In this document: piece after piece, positions 34,498 through 42,972 of the stretch | Layout: each line of letters begins with the position of its first letter | Position numbering within the stretch: position 1 is the first letter of the stretch | DNA from: Bacillus_CJ salitolerans | Lineage (GTDB): Bacteria; Bacillota; Bacilli; Bacillales; SA4 | Reading direction: 5' to 3' | Assembly (NCBI RefSeq): GCF_042680805.1 | Contig: NZ_JBHUEM010000003.1 | Location: 310,001 to 374,000 of the forward strand | DNA: 64,000 bases | Program-made: the position numbers and the translations under genes | The notes under the pieces: model-generated | The model's input: the letters and a program-made list of their open reading frames with translations, nothing else | The model's database searches: none | What the model was told of the DNA's origin: nothing

Positions 34498-34660
34498 TTG
34501 TATCTTATTACAATGCGCTTTAGTCATCCGGCTCCAGCGCCCAGCCCCTTGAGGTCAAATAACCTGTCATGAATATAAGGGAAAGGTCGCCCTTTTCTTC
34601 ATGACAGGTTATTTGCTTCTGCCTTAGGCTAAACGAGGCGCCCTGAGCCTTTTGTTCTGA
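34498..34660 (+). repeat. dispersed repeat family A, copy 2 (best preserved)
   Basis: It opens GATTGTATCTTATTACAAT and GGCTCCAGCGCCCAGCC, closes GGCGCCCTGAGCCTTTTG. The ends pair (GGCTC/GAGCC and GCGCC/GGCGC). An internal 16-bp perfect stem (34559-34574 with 34601-34616) has a nested AAGGG/CCCTT stem. Confidence 0.85.
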
Positions 34661-34707
34661 AAGAAAGGATAAAATACAGATTTCGTGTTTTGTATCGTCT
34701 ATCTAGA

Positions 34708-35865
34708 TTACCTTATATGCGACAGAAATCGTTCCAAACGGTCCATTGCTTCTACAAGTATCTCCATTGAATAAGCATAAGACAGTCTTACATAGCCTTC
34801 ACCATATTTTGAAAAGGCATCACCTGGAACCACCGCAACACGAGCTTCTTCTAGTAATCTTACAGCAAAATCGAATGAAGAAAGTCCAAATTTTTTAATG
34901 GATGGAAAGAAATAGAAGGCTCCACTTGGTTTTACTGTTTCAATTCCCATCGATTGGAGGCGATAATAAACATACTCCATTCGTTCTTGATAAACTTTCT
35001 TCATAGATAGGGCATCATCAATACCATTCGTTAAAGCTTCATATGCAGCCTTTTGTGAAATAGTTGTTGCACAAGAAACATTATATTGATGTACCTTTAA
35101 TAAATGCTTGGCTAAATATTCTGGGGCAAATAGTAAGCCGATTCTCCATCCCGTCATGGAATGTGATTTTGATAAACCATTTATCACAATCGTTTTTTCT
35201 CTCATTTCATTGAAATGAGCAATTGAGGAGTGAGGACGATCAAAAATTAATTCACTATATATCTCGTCTGATAGGACAAATATATTTTTGTCTTTTAAAA
35301 GGTTTGTAATCTCTCCTAGCTCTTCGGTAGTTAACGATGCACCCGTTGGATTAGATGGGTATGGTAATACAATACACCTTGTTTTTTCTGATAAGTGAGG
35401 TTCAATTAAATCAGCTGTTAATTTAAATTCATTTTGGGTCGTGTCTATAAGAATAGGCTTTGCTCCACAGAGATGAATAATTGGTTCATATCCTGGATAA
35501 ACAGGCCCAGGTAAAAGGACTTCGGTGTTAGGTTCAAGGATTGTTCTAAACGTACAATCGATTGCTTGACTAGCCCCAATAGTGACAATTACTTCAGATG
35601 TAGGATTATATACTAGGTTATATTTTTTTTTGACAAACTCGGCAGCTGCTTCCCTCAGTTCTAGGAAACCTGCATTATGTGTATAATTTGTAAAGTTTTC
35701 TATGATTCCATTGATTCCTGCTTGTTTCACATGTTCTGGTGTTTGAAAGTCAGGCTGTCCGATAGTCAATGAAATAACATCTTCGTATGTAGAAACCATG
35801 TTAAAAAATTTACGAATTCCAGATATTTGAATATTTTTGACTGTTTGATTAATTAAATGCTCCAC
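34708..35865 (-). CDS. patA: PLP-dependent aminotransferase PatA
   Basis: The 385-residue fold-type I aminotransferase has SNPTGA, LSDEIYSELIF, the PLP-binding lysine in GLSKSHSMTGWRIG and the substrate arginine in YVRLSYAYS. It matches Bacillus PatA, an N-acetyl-LL-diaminopimelate (and aromatic) aminotransferase in lysine and peptidoglycan precursor synthesis. It lies beside kinA as in B. subtilis, although cheV is about 20 kb away here because of inserted genes. AGGAGCG precedes the ATG. Confidence 0.9.
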   Translation of the reverse strand: MEHLINQTVKNIQISGIRKFFNMVSTYEDVISLTIGQPDFQTPEHVKQAGINGIIENFTNYTHNAGFLELREAAAEFVKKKYNLVYNPTSEVIVTIGASQAIDCTFRTILEPNTEVLLPGPVYPGYEPIIHLCGAKPILIDTTQNEFKLTADLIEPHLSEKTRCIVLPYPSNPTGASLTTEELGEITNLLKDKNIFVLSDEIYSELIFDRPHSSIAHFNEMREKTIVINGLSKSHSMTGWRIGLLFAPEYLAKHLLKVHQYNVSCATTISQKAAYEALTNGIDDALSMKKVYQERMEYVYYRLQSMGIETVKPSGAFYFFPSIKKFGLSSFDFAVRLLEEARVAVVPGDAFSKYGEGYVRLSYAYSMEILVEAMDRLERFLSHIR

Positions 35866-35954
35866 GTTACATCGCTCCTATGTAATACTGCCTATCATTT
35901 TACCATGTGGGACATAAAAGTCATACTTTTTCCTTTGTGAAAAGAGAATAAGAA

Positions 35955-35980
35955 AGAGATAGAAGTTACCCTTCTATCCC
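35955..35980 (-). terminator. terminator of glycyl-tRNA synthetase gene
   Basis: GATAGAAG (35958-35965) pairs with 35971-35978; on the minus strand a T-rich tail follows. Confidence 0.6.
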
Positions 35981-35993
35981 TTACATCATTTTG

Positions 35994-37376
35994 TTAAAAC
36001 TGGAGCTTTTCTTCAATATAAGATTTAAGCTCATTTATTGTTATTCTTTGCTGTTCCATAGTATCACGGTCTCTTATTGTGACAGTATGGTCCTGTTCTG
36101 AATCAAAATCATATGTGATACAGAAAGGAGTCCCAATTTCATCCTGACGGCGATAGCGTTTTCCGATTGACCCAGATTCATCGTAGTCTATCATGAAATA
36201 TTTGGCCAGTTCAGAGTATACGTTTTGAGCTCCTTCTGATAATTTTTTGGATAATGGAAGAACAGCTGCCTTAAATGGGGCGAGTGATGGATGTAATCTC
36301 ATTACTGTCCTAGACGTACCATCCTCAAGACCTTCTTCTTCATAAGCATCGATCATAAATGCTAAAGTTACACGATCTGCTCCTAAAGAAGGCTCAATAC
36401 AATATGGTATATACCGTTCGTTTGTTTCCTGATCAATATAGTTGAAATCTTCACCAGAGAACTGTGCATGTTGCTTTAAATCATAATCGGTTCGTGAAGC
36501 AATTCCCCATAGTTCACCCCAACCAAATGGAAATTTATATTCGAAATCGGTTGTTGCATTACTGTAATGGGAAAGCTCATCATCTGAGTGATCTCGAAGA
36601 CGAAGATTCCCTTTATTAATTCCAAGCGAAAGGAGCCACTCGTTTGCAGTCTCTTTCCAAAAATTAAACCACTGAAGTTCTTCTCCGGGCTTACAGAAAA
36701 ACTCTAACTCCATCTGTTCAAATTCTCTTGTGCGGAATGTAAAGTTTCCGGGAGTAATTTCGTTCCGGAAGCTTTTTCCTACTTGGGCAATACCAAACGG
36801 TAATTTCTTTCTCATGGACCTTTGCACATTTTTAAAGTTTACAAATATTCCTTGTGCTGTTTCAGGGCGAAGATATATTTCGTTGGTGCTCGTTTCTGTA
36901 ACCCCTTGGAACGTTTTAAACATTAGGTTGAACTGGCGAATAGTTGTAAAGTCTTTGCTTCCGCATTCAGGGCACGAGATTTCATTTTCTTTAATAAGTT
37001 CCTCCATTTTCTCAAATGGCAATCCATCTACAATAATCTCTTGTCCTTTTGCTTCAAGAGCATTCTCAATTAGTTTATCCGCTCTATGTCTTGCTTTACA
37101 GTTTTTACAATCAATCATCGGATCATTAAAGTTGCCTAAATGGCCAGAAGCTTCCCATGTCTTTGGGTTCATCAAAATCGCTGCATCTAATCCTACATTG
37201 TATGGAGACTCCTGTACAAACCTTTTCCACCAGGCTTTTTTAATATTGTTTTTAAGTTCTACACCTAGTGGTCCATAATCCCATGTATTGGCCAAGCCTC
37301 CGTATATTTCAGATCCCGGGAATACGAATCCTCTATGTTTTGCATGAGACACTACTTGTTCCATTGTTTTTGTCAT
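35994..37376 (-). CDS. glyS: glycyl-tRNA synthetase, dimeric (alpha2) type
   Basis: The 460-residue class II enzyme charges tRNA-Gly. It begins MTKTMEQVVSHAKHRGFVFP, carries the family-specific SEIYGGLANTWDYGPLG, a zinc-type CPECG, motif 2 FGIAQVGKSFRNEITPGNF and motif 3 with PSLGADRVTLAFM, plus a C-terminal anticodon domain. This is the eukaryote-like single-chain form, not the alpha2beta2 GlyQ-GlyS form. GAAAGGAGAG precedes the ATG, and a T-box leader controls it. Confidence 0.95.
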   Translation of the reverse strand: MTKTMEQVVSHAKHRGFVFPGSEIYGGLANTWDYGPLGVELKNNIKKAWWKRFVQESPYNVGLDAAILMNPKTWEASGHLGNFNDPMIDCKNCKARHRADKLIENALEAKGQEIIVDGLPFEKMEELIKENEISCPECGSKDFTTIRQFNLMFKTFQGVTETSTNEIYLRPETAQGIFVNFKNVQRSMRKKLPFGIAQVGKSFRNEITPGNFTFRTREFEQMELEFFCKPGEELQWFNFWKETANEWLLSLGINKGNLRLRDHSDDELSHYSNATTDFEYKFPFGWGELWGIASRTDYDLKQHAQFSGEDFNYIDQETNERYIPYCIEPSLGADRVTLAFMIDAYEEEGLEDGTSRTVMRLHPSLAPFKAAVLPLSKKLSEGAQNVYSELAKYFMIDYDESGSIGKRYRRQDEIGTPFCITYDFDSEQDHTVTIRDRDTMEQQRITINELKSYIEEKLQF

Positions 37377-37395
37377 AACGATTTTCTCTCCTTTA

Positions 37396-37625
37396 AAATA
37401 AATAAAAAACTCTCGTCTCTAGGCCACAATAGCCTAGGGACGAGAGTTATGTTCCCGCGGTTCCACCCTAGTTGGTTTGAAAAAACAAACCCTCTTTTCA
37501 TAAAATTCGCTCAGGATCGCCGTTTCTCCATTCATCATCATCAGGCTTTCACCATCCCTGATTCGCTATAGATGATTGGAATAGATACTATTCATCCGTC
37601 ACAGCAACTTATTAATAGAATTTCA
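37396..37625 (-). promoter_or_regulatory. T-box leader (glycine)
   Basis: On the minus strand, AGGGTGGAACCGCGG (37457-37471) is the T-box proper, which binds the tRNA CCA end. It overlaps the antiterminator and is followed by a strong terminator, with ACTCTCGTC and CTAGG pairing to CCTAG and GACGAGAGT, then T6. Upstream lies a long structured stem I region. The gene served is glycyl-tRNA synthetase, so uncharged tRNA-Gly is the expected ligand. Confidence 0.92.
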
Positions 37626-37735
37626 TATAAACATAATATTACCAAAAAATAAAAATGATAGTCAATGTTTAATCAAAAACATTTGTGTATTTAAACAGGA
37701 TATGTGTAAAACATAGTATAAAGGAGGCGAAATAA

Positions 37736-38008
37736 ATGGGGCGAAGAAATCGAAAGCTGTTAGTACCAGAAGCTAGGGATGGATTAAATCAGTTGAAATA
37801 CCAAGTAATGGAGAATGAGGGGTATCACATTCACCCCCAAAACAACAAGCAGCTGAATCTAGAGATTGCAAAAGAGCAAGGAATACAAATGAACCGTTCA
37901 TATAATGGGGAAATGACTGCTAAAGAGGCAGGGAAAATTGGTGGACCGATTGGTGGGAAGTTAGTGGCTGAATTAATTAGGATGGGGAAAAATCAGCTTA
38001 ATAAATAA
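37736..38008 (+). CDS. alpha/beta-type SASP family protein, long form
   Basis: The 90-residue protein contains the SASP block LNLEIAKEQGI (GPR cleavage site) and a second block NGEMTAKEAGKIGGPIGGKLVAELI, preceded by an extra basic N-terminus MGRRNRKLLVPEARDGLNQL. It is longer than the canonical 65-70 residue SASP and probably belongs to the SspF/minor alpha-beta group. AAAGGAGGCG precedes the ATG; CATAGTATA upstream could be a sigma-G -10. Confidence 0.85.
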   Translation: MGRRNRKLLVPEARDGLNQLKYQVMENEGYHIHPQNNKQLNLEIAKEQGIQMNRSYNGEMTAKEAGKIGGPIGGKLVAELIRMGKNQLNK

Positions 38009-38014
38009 GGTGAT

Positions 38015-38049
38015 AGACGAGGATTCACACAAGCGAATCCCCGTCTTTA
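38015..38049 (+). terminator. terminator of SASP gene
   Basis: AGACG and GGATTC pair with GAATCC and CGTCT (one A-C mismatch), followed by TTTAT. Confidence 0.7.
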
Positions 38050-38125
38050 TGAAATATATCTTCTTCTAAACATATATAAGTTTGTAATAAATAGCGAAGG
38101 AATTATAGTGACCCATAGCTTTTCG

Positions 38126-38311
38126 CTATTTTCTAACTTTTTGAAGAGCTTTTTTTAATGTGATTGATAGAATAATATACAATAAGATGATTGCTACTAC
38201 TGTTACCATTCTCTCGTGAATGGAACCGTCAGCTAAAAGTACCGGGCCTAATCCAAAGAATGTAACTAAGATATATAAGAAAACAAATAAAATATACAAA
38301 AACCACTTCAT
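38126..38311 (-). CDS. small two-helix membrane protein, unknown
   Basis: A 61-residue protein with two hydrophobic segments (residues 3-27 and 35-55) and a basic C-terminus. The upstream region on the minus strand reads GGGGGAATCGTA before the ATG. No family recognised. A stem (TAGCGAA/TTCGCTA) near its stop codon may end transcription. Confidence 0.55.
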   Translation of the reverse strand: MKWFLYILFVFLYILVTFFGLGPVLLADGSIHERMVTVVAIILLYIILSITLKKALQKVRK

Positions 38312-38490
38312 TACGATTCCCCCAATAATTGCTTCTTATAATAAGTAACGTCATATTAAGATAAAAAGTTACATTGTCACATTATAATTTGATAAAGTTA
38401 TTGTAGAAGATCATACACAGCTGTTTTGACAAAAACTGAAACCTTCTATATATAGAATGCGTATATATTATAATAAAGGAGGGGGACTCT

Positions 38491-38853
38491 ATGGTACACG
38501 ATCCTTTTGGAGGGCCACCAGCGTTTTTTAATTTTTTTATGGTTGTCATTCCAATCTTGGTAATAGGTGGGTTTATTTTTATTATTGTAAAAGGTCTTTC
38601 TACTTGGGCAACTAATAATGCTTCCCCTGTATTAGTAGAACGAGTGATAGTAGTATCCAAAAGAACAAAAGTTTATGGCGGGGGAGAAACGAATGCTCGA
38701 ACAGCTTACTTTGTCACTTTTGAATTCATTGAAAGCAAAAATCGCCTTGAGTTACAAGTTTCTGGACAAGAGTCAGGATTACTCATAGAAGGGGATATTG
38801 GAGACCTAACATATCAAGGTACGAGATATAAAGGATTTAATAGAATTCAATAA
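38491..38853 (+). CDS. DUF2500 membrane protein
   Basis: The 120-residue protein has one N-terminal membrane helix (about residues 14-35) and a C-terminal beta-rich domain with SPVLVERVIVVSKRTKV, then YFVTFEF and SGLLIEGDIGDLTYQGTRYKGF, matching DUF2500 (YhhM-like). Function unknown. AAAGGAGG precedes the ATG. A glutaredoxin gene follows 12 bp later, suggesting one operon. Confidence 0.8.
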   Translation: MVHDPFGGPPAFFNFFMVVIPILVIGGFIFIIVKGLSTWATNNASPVLVERVIVVSKRTKVYGGGETNARTAYFVTFEFIESKNRLELQVSGQESGLLIEGDIGDLTYQGTRYKGFNRIQ

Positions 38854-38865
38854 AGGAGAATGTAA

Positions 38866-39111
38866 ATGAGTTATAATGTAATTATTTATACACAAGAAAC
38901 ATGTCCTCCATGTCACGAAGAGAAGCTTTGGTTTAAAGAGCATGGCATTCAGTATGAAGAGAGAGATATTCGAAAGAATCCAGAGTACCTTGATGAAGTG
39001 ATTCAATTAGGAGCTGCTGCCACACCAGTCACTGTTGTTAAATCAGAAATAGGAGAAGAGGTAATTTACGGATTTGACTATGAAAAATTATCCAAGCTGT
39101 TACAAACTTAA
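38866..39111 (+). CDS. glutaredoxin-like protein
   Basis: The 81-residue thioredoxin-fold protein has the active site CPPC (residues 12-15) after VIIYTQET, and the cis-proline in AAATPVTVV. It is a NrdH/glutaredoxin-type thiol oxidoreductase, cytoplasmic, with unknown partner. AAAGGAG precedes the ATG. Likely cotranscribed with the DUF2500 gene, and followed by a terminator. Confidence 0.87.
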   Translation: MSYNVIIYTQETCPPCHEEKLWFKEHGIQYEERDIRKNPEYLDEVIQLGAAATPVTVVKSEIGEEVIYGFDYEKLSKLLQT

Positions 39112-39112
39112 A

Positions 39113-39139
39113 TGGGCCGCATAGGCTCTTTTTTTGTTA
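39113..39139 (+). terminator. terminator of DUF2500-glutaredoxin unit
   Basis: GGGCC pairs with GGCTC (one G-T), loop GCATA, followed by T7. Confidence 0.65.
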
Positions 39140-39282
39140 AAGATTCTTTGTTGAATAAGTAGATTTGCTTCATATCCAATAAAGTTTATTCTTTTGGATA
39201 AAAAAGTCAAAAAAAATTAAAGGATTTTGAATATGTGTTCACGAAGCTATTAATAATAGATAAAGATTAAAAGAATGAGTGA

Positions 39283-40560
39283 ATGGGGTATTCGATGGAA
39301 CAATATTTAGTAACAGCAAGATTACTGGACGCTCAAGATCCGTTAGCAAGTTTTCGAAACGAATTTTATTTGAAAGATCAAACTATTTATCTAGACGGAA
39401 ACTCTTTAGGACTATTATCAAAAAGAGCAGAAAAAAGTTTGATAGGGGTTCTGAATTCTTGGAAGGAACATGCAATCGATGGTTGGATGAAGGGTGATAA
39501 TCCATGGTTCTATCTTTCAGAAAATTTAGGTAATCAGATGGCGAAACTGATTGGTGCCTATGAAAATGAAGTCATCGTTACTGGTTCAACAACCGTGAAT
39601 TTACATCAAATGATTGCTACTTTTTTTCAACCAACGAATCAGAAAACAAAAATACTTGCGGACGAATTAACGTTTCCTTCAGATATTTATGCAATCAAAA
39701 GTCAGCTTGAATTAAATGGTCTGAGTCCTGAGAAACATCTAATCCAAGTGAAAAGCCAAGATGGCTTTACTTTAAAAGAGGATGACATAATTAATAATAT
39801 GACAAGTGATGTTAGCCTCGTCATATTGTCATCTGTTCTATATCGTAGTGGTCAACTTCTAGATATTAAGAGATTAGTTAACGCAGCTCACGAACGTGAT
39901 ATTATCATCGGTTTTGATTTAGCACATTCTATTGGTGTTATTCCTCATAATTTTCAGGAAAGTAAGCCAGACTTTGCTTTTTGGTGTAATTATAAATATG
40001 TCAATAGCGGCCCTGGATCTGTTGGAGGGTTATATGTAAATAACAAGCATTTTGGCAAAGCACCTGGACTAGCCGGATGGTTTAGCTCAAATAAGTCTAA
40101 GCAATTTGATATGAAACACACACTTGAGCATGAAAATCATGCTGGGGCTTACCAGATTGGTACACCTCATCTTTTAAGTATTGCACCATTAATAGGATCG
40201 TTACAATTATTTGAAGAGGCAGGAATCCAAAATATTCGAGAAAAATCGTTAAAACTTACAGATTTTCTGATGCAATTAATAAAAGAAGAGCTGGAAGAAT
40301 TTGAAATCATCAATCCTACTTTGGAAAATGAGAGAGGAGGACATGTTTGTCTTCAACATGAGGATGCAGCGCGTATTTGTAAAGCGTTGAAAGAAAATGA
40401 GGTTATTCCAGATTATCGTGAGCCGAATTTAATTAGACTTGCTCCAATTGCCTTTTATACATCATTTGAAGAGGTATGGGAAACTGTAAAAAGATTGAAA
40501 CACATAATGGATACAAAAGCATATGAAAAGTTTAAAAATGAACGGGAGATTATCGCTTAA
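39283..40560 (+). CDS. kynU: kynureninase
   Basis: The 421-425 residue PLP enzyme cleaves kynurenine to anthranilate and alanine in tryptophan degradation. Family motifs are present: LDGNSLGLL, TVNLHQM, GFDLAHSIGVIPH and the PLP lysine in FWCNYKYVNSGPGSVGGLY, followed by AGWF and YQIGTPHLL. Start may be ATG at 39283 or 39295; the latter is better placed relative to GGGG at 39285. kynB follows by 21 bp, forming an operon. Tryptophan 2,3-dioxygenase (kynA) is missing from the window. Confidence 0.92.
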   Translation: MGYSMEQYLVTARLLDAQDPLASFRNEFYLKDQTIYLDGNSLGLLSKRAEKSLIGVLNSWKEHAIDGWMKGDNPWFYLSENLGNQMAKLIGAYENEVIVTGSTTVNLHQMIATFFQPTNQKTKILADELTFPSDIYAIKSQLELNGLSPEKHLIQVKSQDGFTLKEDDIINNMTSDVSLVILSSVLYRSGQLLDIKRLVNAAHERDIIIGFDLAHSIGVIPHNFQESKPDFAFWCNYKYVNSGPGSVGGLYVNNKHFGKAPGLAGWFSSNKSKQFDMKHTLEHENHAGAYQIGTPHLLSIAPLIGSLQLFEEAGIQNIREKSLKLTDFLMQLIKEELEEFEIINPTLENERGGHVCLQHEDAARICKALKENEVIPDYREPNLIRLAPIAFYTSFEEVWETVKRLKHIMDTKAYEKFKNEREIIA

Positions 40561-40581
40561 TAAGTAGCGTTGGAGGTATAT

Positions 40582-41202
40582 ATGGGTTGGATAGATATTT
40601 CAATGCCTTTGAATGAAACCACGGCTGTTTGGCCAGGAGATACAAGGTTTCTTTTTTCATTAAACTGGTCGAAACAACATACTGGATCAGTAAATGTAGG
40701 TAAGATAGAAATGAGTACACATACCGGGACTCACATTGATGCACCCTATCATTTTGATGACAGTGGTAAAAAAATTCATGACTATAATTTAGAAAGATTT
40801 ATAGGTAATGCTCTTGTAGTTAGTTTAGAGACTAAAAAGAGTATTTGTATCGATGATGTAGTTGACATCGATACTCAAGGTGTCGAGAAATTGTTACTTA
40901 AAACGAATGCATGGAAGGATAGGTCCATTTTTCCAGATTCTATTCCCTGTATTGAACCAGGAGTGGCAGAGTGTTTAGCTAGGAAAGGAATCAAATTACT
41001 AGGACTAGATTTGCCTTCTGTCGACCCAATCGATAGTAAGGAATTGGTTGCACATCATGAGCTCGCTTCACAGGATATTCTGATTTTAGAAGGATTAGTC
41101 CTTAAGGATGTAAATCCTGGCCACTATGAAATGGTAGCAGTTCCCTTGTCAATAAAAGGTGGAGATGCAAGTCCAGTTCGTGCTATAATTAGACCTTTAT
41201 AA
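40582..41202 (+). CDS. kynB: arylformamidase (kynurenine formamidase), cyclase family
   Basis: 206 residues from ATG at 40582, with TTGGAGGT upstream. The metal-site signature STHTGTHIDAPYHF (about residues 48-61) defines the bacterial KynB/cyclase family, and LGLDLPSVDP follows. It hydrolyses N-formylkynurenine to kynurenine, the substrate of KynU encoded just upstream. Confidence 0.9.
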   Translation: MGWIDISMPLNETTAVWPGDTRFLFSLNWSKQHTGSVNVGKIEMSTHTGTHIDAPYHFDDSGKKIHDYNLERFIGNALVVSLETKKSICIDDVVDIDTQGVEKLLLKTNAWKDRSIFPDSIPCIEPGVAECLARKGIKLLGLDLPSVDPIDSKELVAHHELASQDILILEGLVLKDVNPGHYEMVAVPLSIKGGDASPVRAIIRPL

Positions 41203-41242
41203 TTTTCTTATGATTTATTTAAATTAGTTTAACATATGGACA

Positions 41243-41345
41243 GTAAAAAGTAGAAAAAGGAAAACTTTACCGAAAGGAAGGACGACGCTAAGGCAATGGG
41301 TCTATGTTGTAGAAAGACGATAAGTTCCTGGCTATCAAGTTTTAC
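41243..41345 (+). promoter_or_regulatory. probable c-di-GMP-I (GEMM) riboswitch
   Basis: A closing stem GTAAAA/TTTTAC (41243-41248 with 41340-41345) encloses GGAAAAC, ACCGAAAGG (GAAA tetraloop), ACGCTAAGGC, GGGTCTA and CTGGCTATC. The order and wording follow the c-di-GMP-I consensus (GCAAACC, CGAAAG, ACGCAAAGCC, GGGTCTA, GGCTRCC) with a few deviations. It precedes the ORF at 41405 by 60 nt. Confidence 0.62.
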
Positions 41346-41404
41346 ACATATTACTTCCCCTTTTGGTAATGTCCCTGATCCCATTTAGATTGGAGGATGT
41401 TATC

Positions 41405-41734
41405 ATGTTGTATGAAAAACGTGAGCTTTTAAGACGATTAGAAAAATTTAATAAACTTATATTAACCGAGCAAGACCACCCAAGTTCTGTCACAAGCTTT
41501 GTAAGCTTTTTTAGACAGTTACTGAGGAGCTCGATTCCTAGAGAATTGTTACCGGTCCGTGAGCTTGTTACTATATTAAAATATGAGAAGCCCAATATAT
41601 TCCATATGATGAAACGGCAAGCACATCAGGATCTTTTACTTGAATTTCTAACAAGCATGGATATGGACTTACAACTAGCAAGAAATAAAGTAGAGCAAAT
41701 AATAAAGGATAGTAAGGACAGAAAGAACACGTAG
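41405..41734 (+). CDS. small protein of unknown function behind c-di-GMP-type riboswitch
   Basis: 109 residues from ATG at 41405 (TGGAGGATG upstream); an earlier in-frame start lies in the riboswitch tail and lacks a ribosome site. The protein is helical and charged (MLYEKRELLRRLEKFNKLIL ... LARNKVEQIIKDSKDRKNT) with no membrane segment or known motif. If the riboswitch call holds, its level follows c-di-GMP. A strong terminator follows. Confidence 0.65.
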   Translation: MLYEKRELLRRLEKFNKLILTEQDHPSSVTSFVSFFRQLLRSSIPRELLPVRELVTILKYEKPNIFHMMKRQAHQDLLLEFLTSMDMDLQLARNKVEQIIKDSKDRKNT

Positions 41735-41751
41735 AAGTGTTCTTTTTTTTG
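41722..41751 (+). terminator. terminator of riboswitch-controlled gene
   Basis: AGAACAC (41724-41730) pairs with 41737-41743, followed by T8. Confidence 0.85.
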
Positions 41752-41850
41752 ATTGAAGGATAAAAATACACTGTTTAGTATCTTAATTGAGCCAGGCACT
41801 CGATTATGGTTAAATAGCCTGTCAAAGCCTTGTTCTTAACAAGCGGCAAA

Positions 41851-41877
41851 GAAAAAAGAACACCAAAATGGTGTTCG
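41851..41877 (-). terminator. terminator of IDEAL-domain gene
   Basis: GAACACC (41858-41864) pairs perfectly with 41870-41876; the A-run at 41852-41857 gives T6 on the minus strand. Confidence 0.85.
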
Positions 41878-41907
41878 ATTATACTTTATGTTTTGAAATA
41901 TTTAATG

Positions 41908-42129
41908 TTATGAAAGAAGTTGGGTATATCGTCTAGACAATTCTAAAAATTCTTTTTTATCTCCTCGTTCTAAGGCTTTATCTATTTGTTTCATGAGTCT
42001 TTGCCGGTTAAATATTAGAATGGATTGATCTAATATTAGCTTCGCGGCAAGGGAAAATTCAGATTCATCTTCTGTGTGATCACATACTATCATTAGTTCG
42101 TTTTTAGGTTCCTGTTGGTATTGACTCAT
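41908..42129 (-). CDS. IDEAL-domain protein
   Basis: The 73-residue protein ends in LILDQSILIFNRQRLMKQID, then a D/E-rich helix and FLELSRRY, the IDEAL-domain pattern seen in ComK-adaptor-like and other small Firmicutes proteins. It probably works as a small binding or adaptor domain. GGAGG precedes the ATG. Single gene with its own terminator. Confidence 0.75.
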   Translation of the reverse strand: MSQYQQEPKNELMIVCDHTEDESEFSLAAKLILDQSILIFNRQRLMKQIDKALERGDKKEFLELSRRYTQLLS

Positions 42130-42277
42130 TATGATTCCTCCTTTGCCTTTTTACTATTATCAATGGAAATCAAAAATTTGTAAAGTAATTTTTAGAAAAT
42201 TTTAAATATTTATTTATTTACTTATACCTTCAATGTTTGCTAAACATGATGAAAATTTGAAACTTTACTATAGTACA

Positions 42278-42772
42278 CTATAGATCTTCATTATGATTAT
42301 CCACTATAGGTAAGACAGTCGAATACTTAATTTCTCTTAGTCCTAAGCTGGTTTGGATTTTCGTGATCCCAAGCTTATTTAATTTACGAATAAAAGCTTG
42401 TAAATCTTTTCGATCTTTATTTGCAACCTTTAACAGATAATCATACTCCCCTGTTAAACAGTGACATTCTAATACCTCTGGCATTTGGCGAAAAGCTTCT
42501 TCTAAAATATCTAATTTCTCCGCATGATGGATATTTGAACTTATAAAGACAAAACATAATAAATCAAAACCTAATCTCTCAGGGTTTAAGATTGCTACAT
42601 GCCGATTAATATAACCTTCATTTTCTAATCGTTTAATTCTTGTGTGGACAGCTGGTGAAGATAAATTTACTCGTCTAGCGATTTCTGCATTACTTACGTG
42701 TGCTTGCTTTTGCAGAATGTCTAAAATTTGAATATCCACTTTATCAAGCACCTTACTGACGATTGATTCCAT
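42278..42772 (-). CDS. Lrp/AsnC-family transcription regulator
   Basis: 164 residues from ATG at 42772, with AAAGGAGGCG upstream. An N-terminal helix-turn-helix (LQKQAHVSNAEIARRVNLSSPAVHTRIKRLE) and a C-terminal RAM domain (CHCLTGEYDYLLKVANKDRKDLQAFI) that binds amino acids are clear. It faces an EamA-type exporter gene, a common pairing where the regulator controls amino-acid efflux. Confidence 0.9.
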   Translation of the reverse strand: MESIVSKVLDKVDIQILDILQKQAHVSNAEIARRVNLSSPAVHTRIKRLENEGYINRHVAILNPERLGFDLLCFVFISSNIHHAEKLDILEEAFRQMPEVLECHCLTGEYDYLLKVANKDRKDLQAFIRKLNKLGITKIQTSLGLREIKYSTVLPIVDNHNEDL

Positions 42773-42972
42773 CAAAACGCCTCCTTTAAATTATTTCATA
42801 ATTAGCCGTTTATCATAGCTTAAAGCAGAAGAAAATAAATGAAAAGTCTAAGAAACTTTAATTTGTTTTGATTATTATCTATTATACAAAAGATTGTTTA
42901 GGATATTAATCTTTAATGTTAAAGTTATTAATATACTAGCTGGCGATATGAAGATACATGGGGGAGTTAGGG

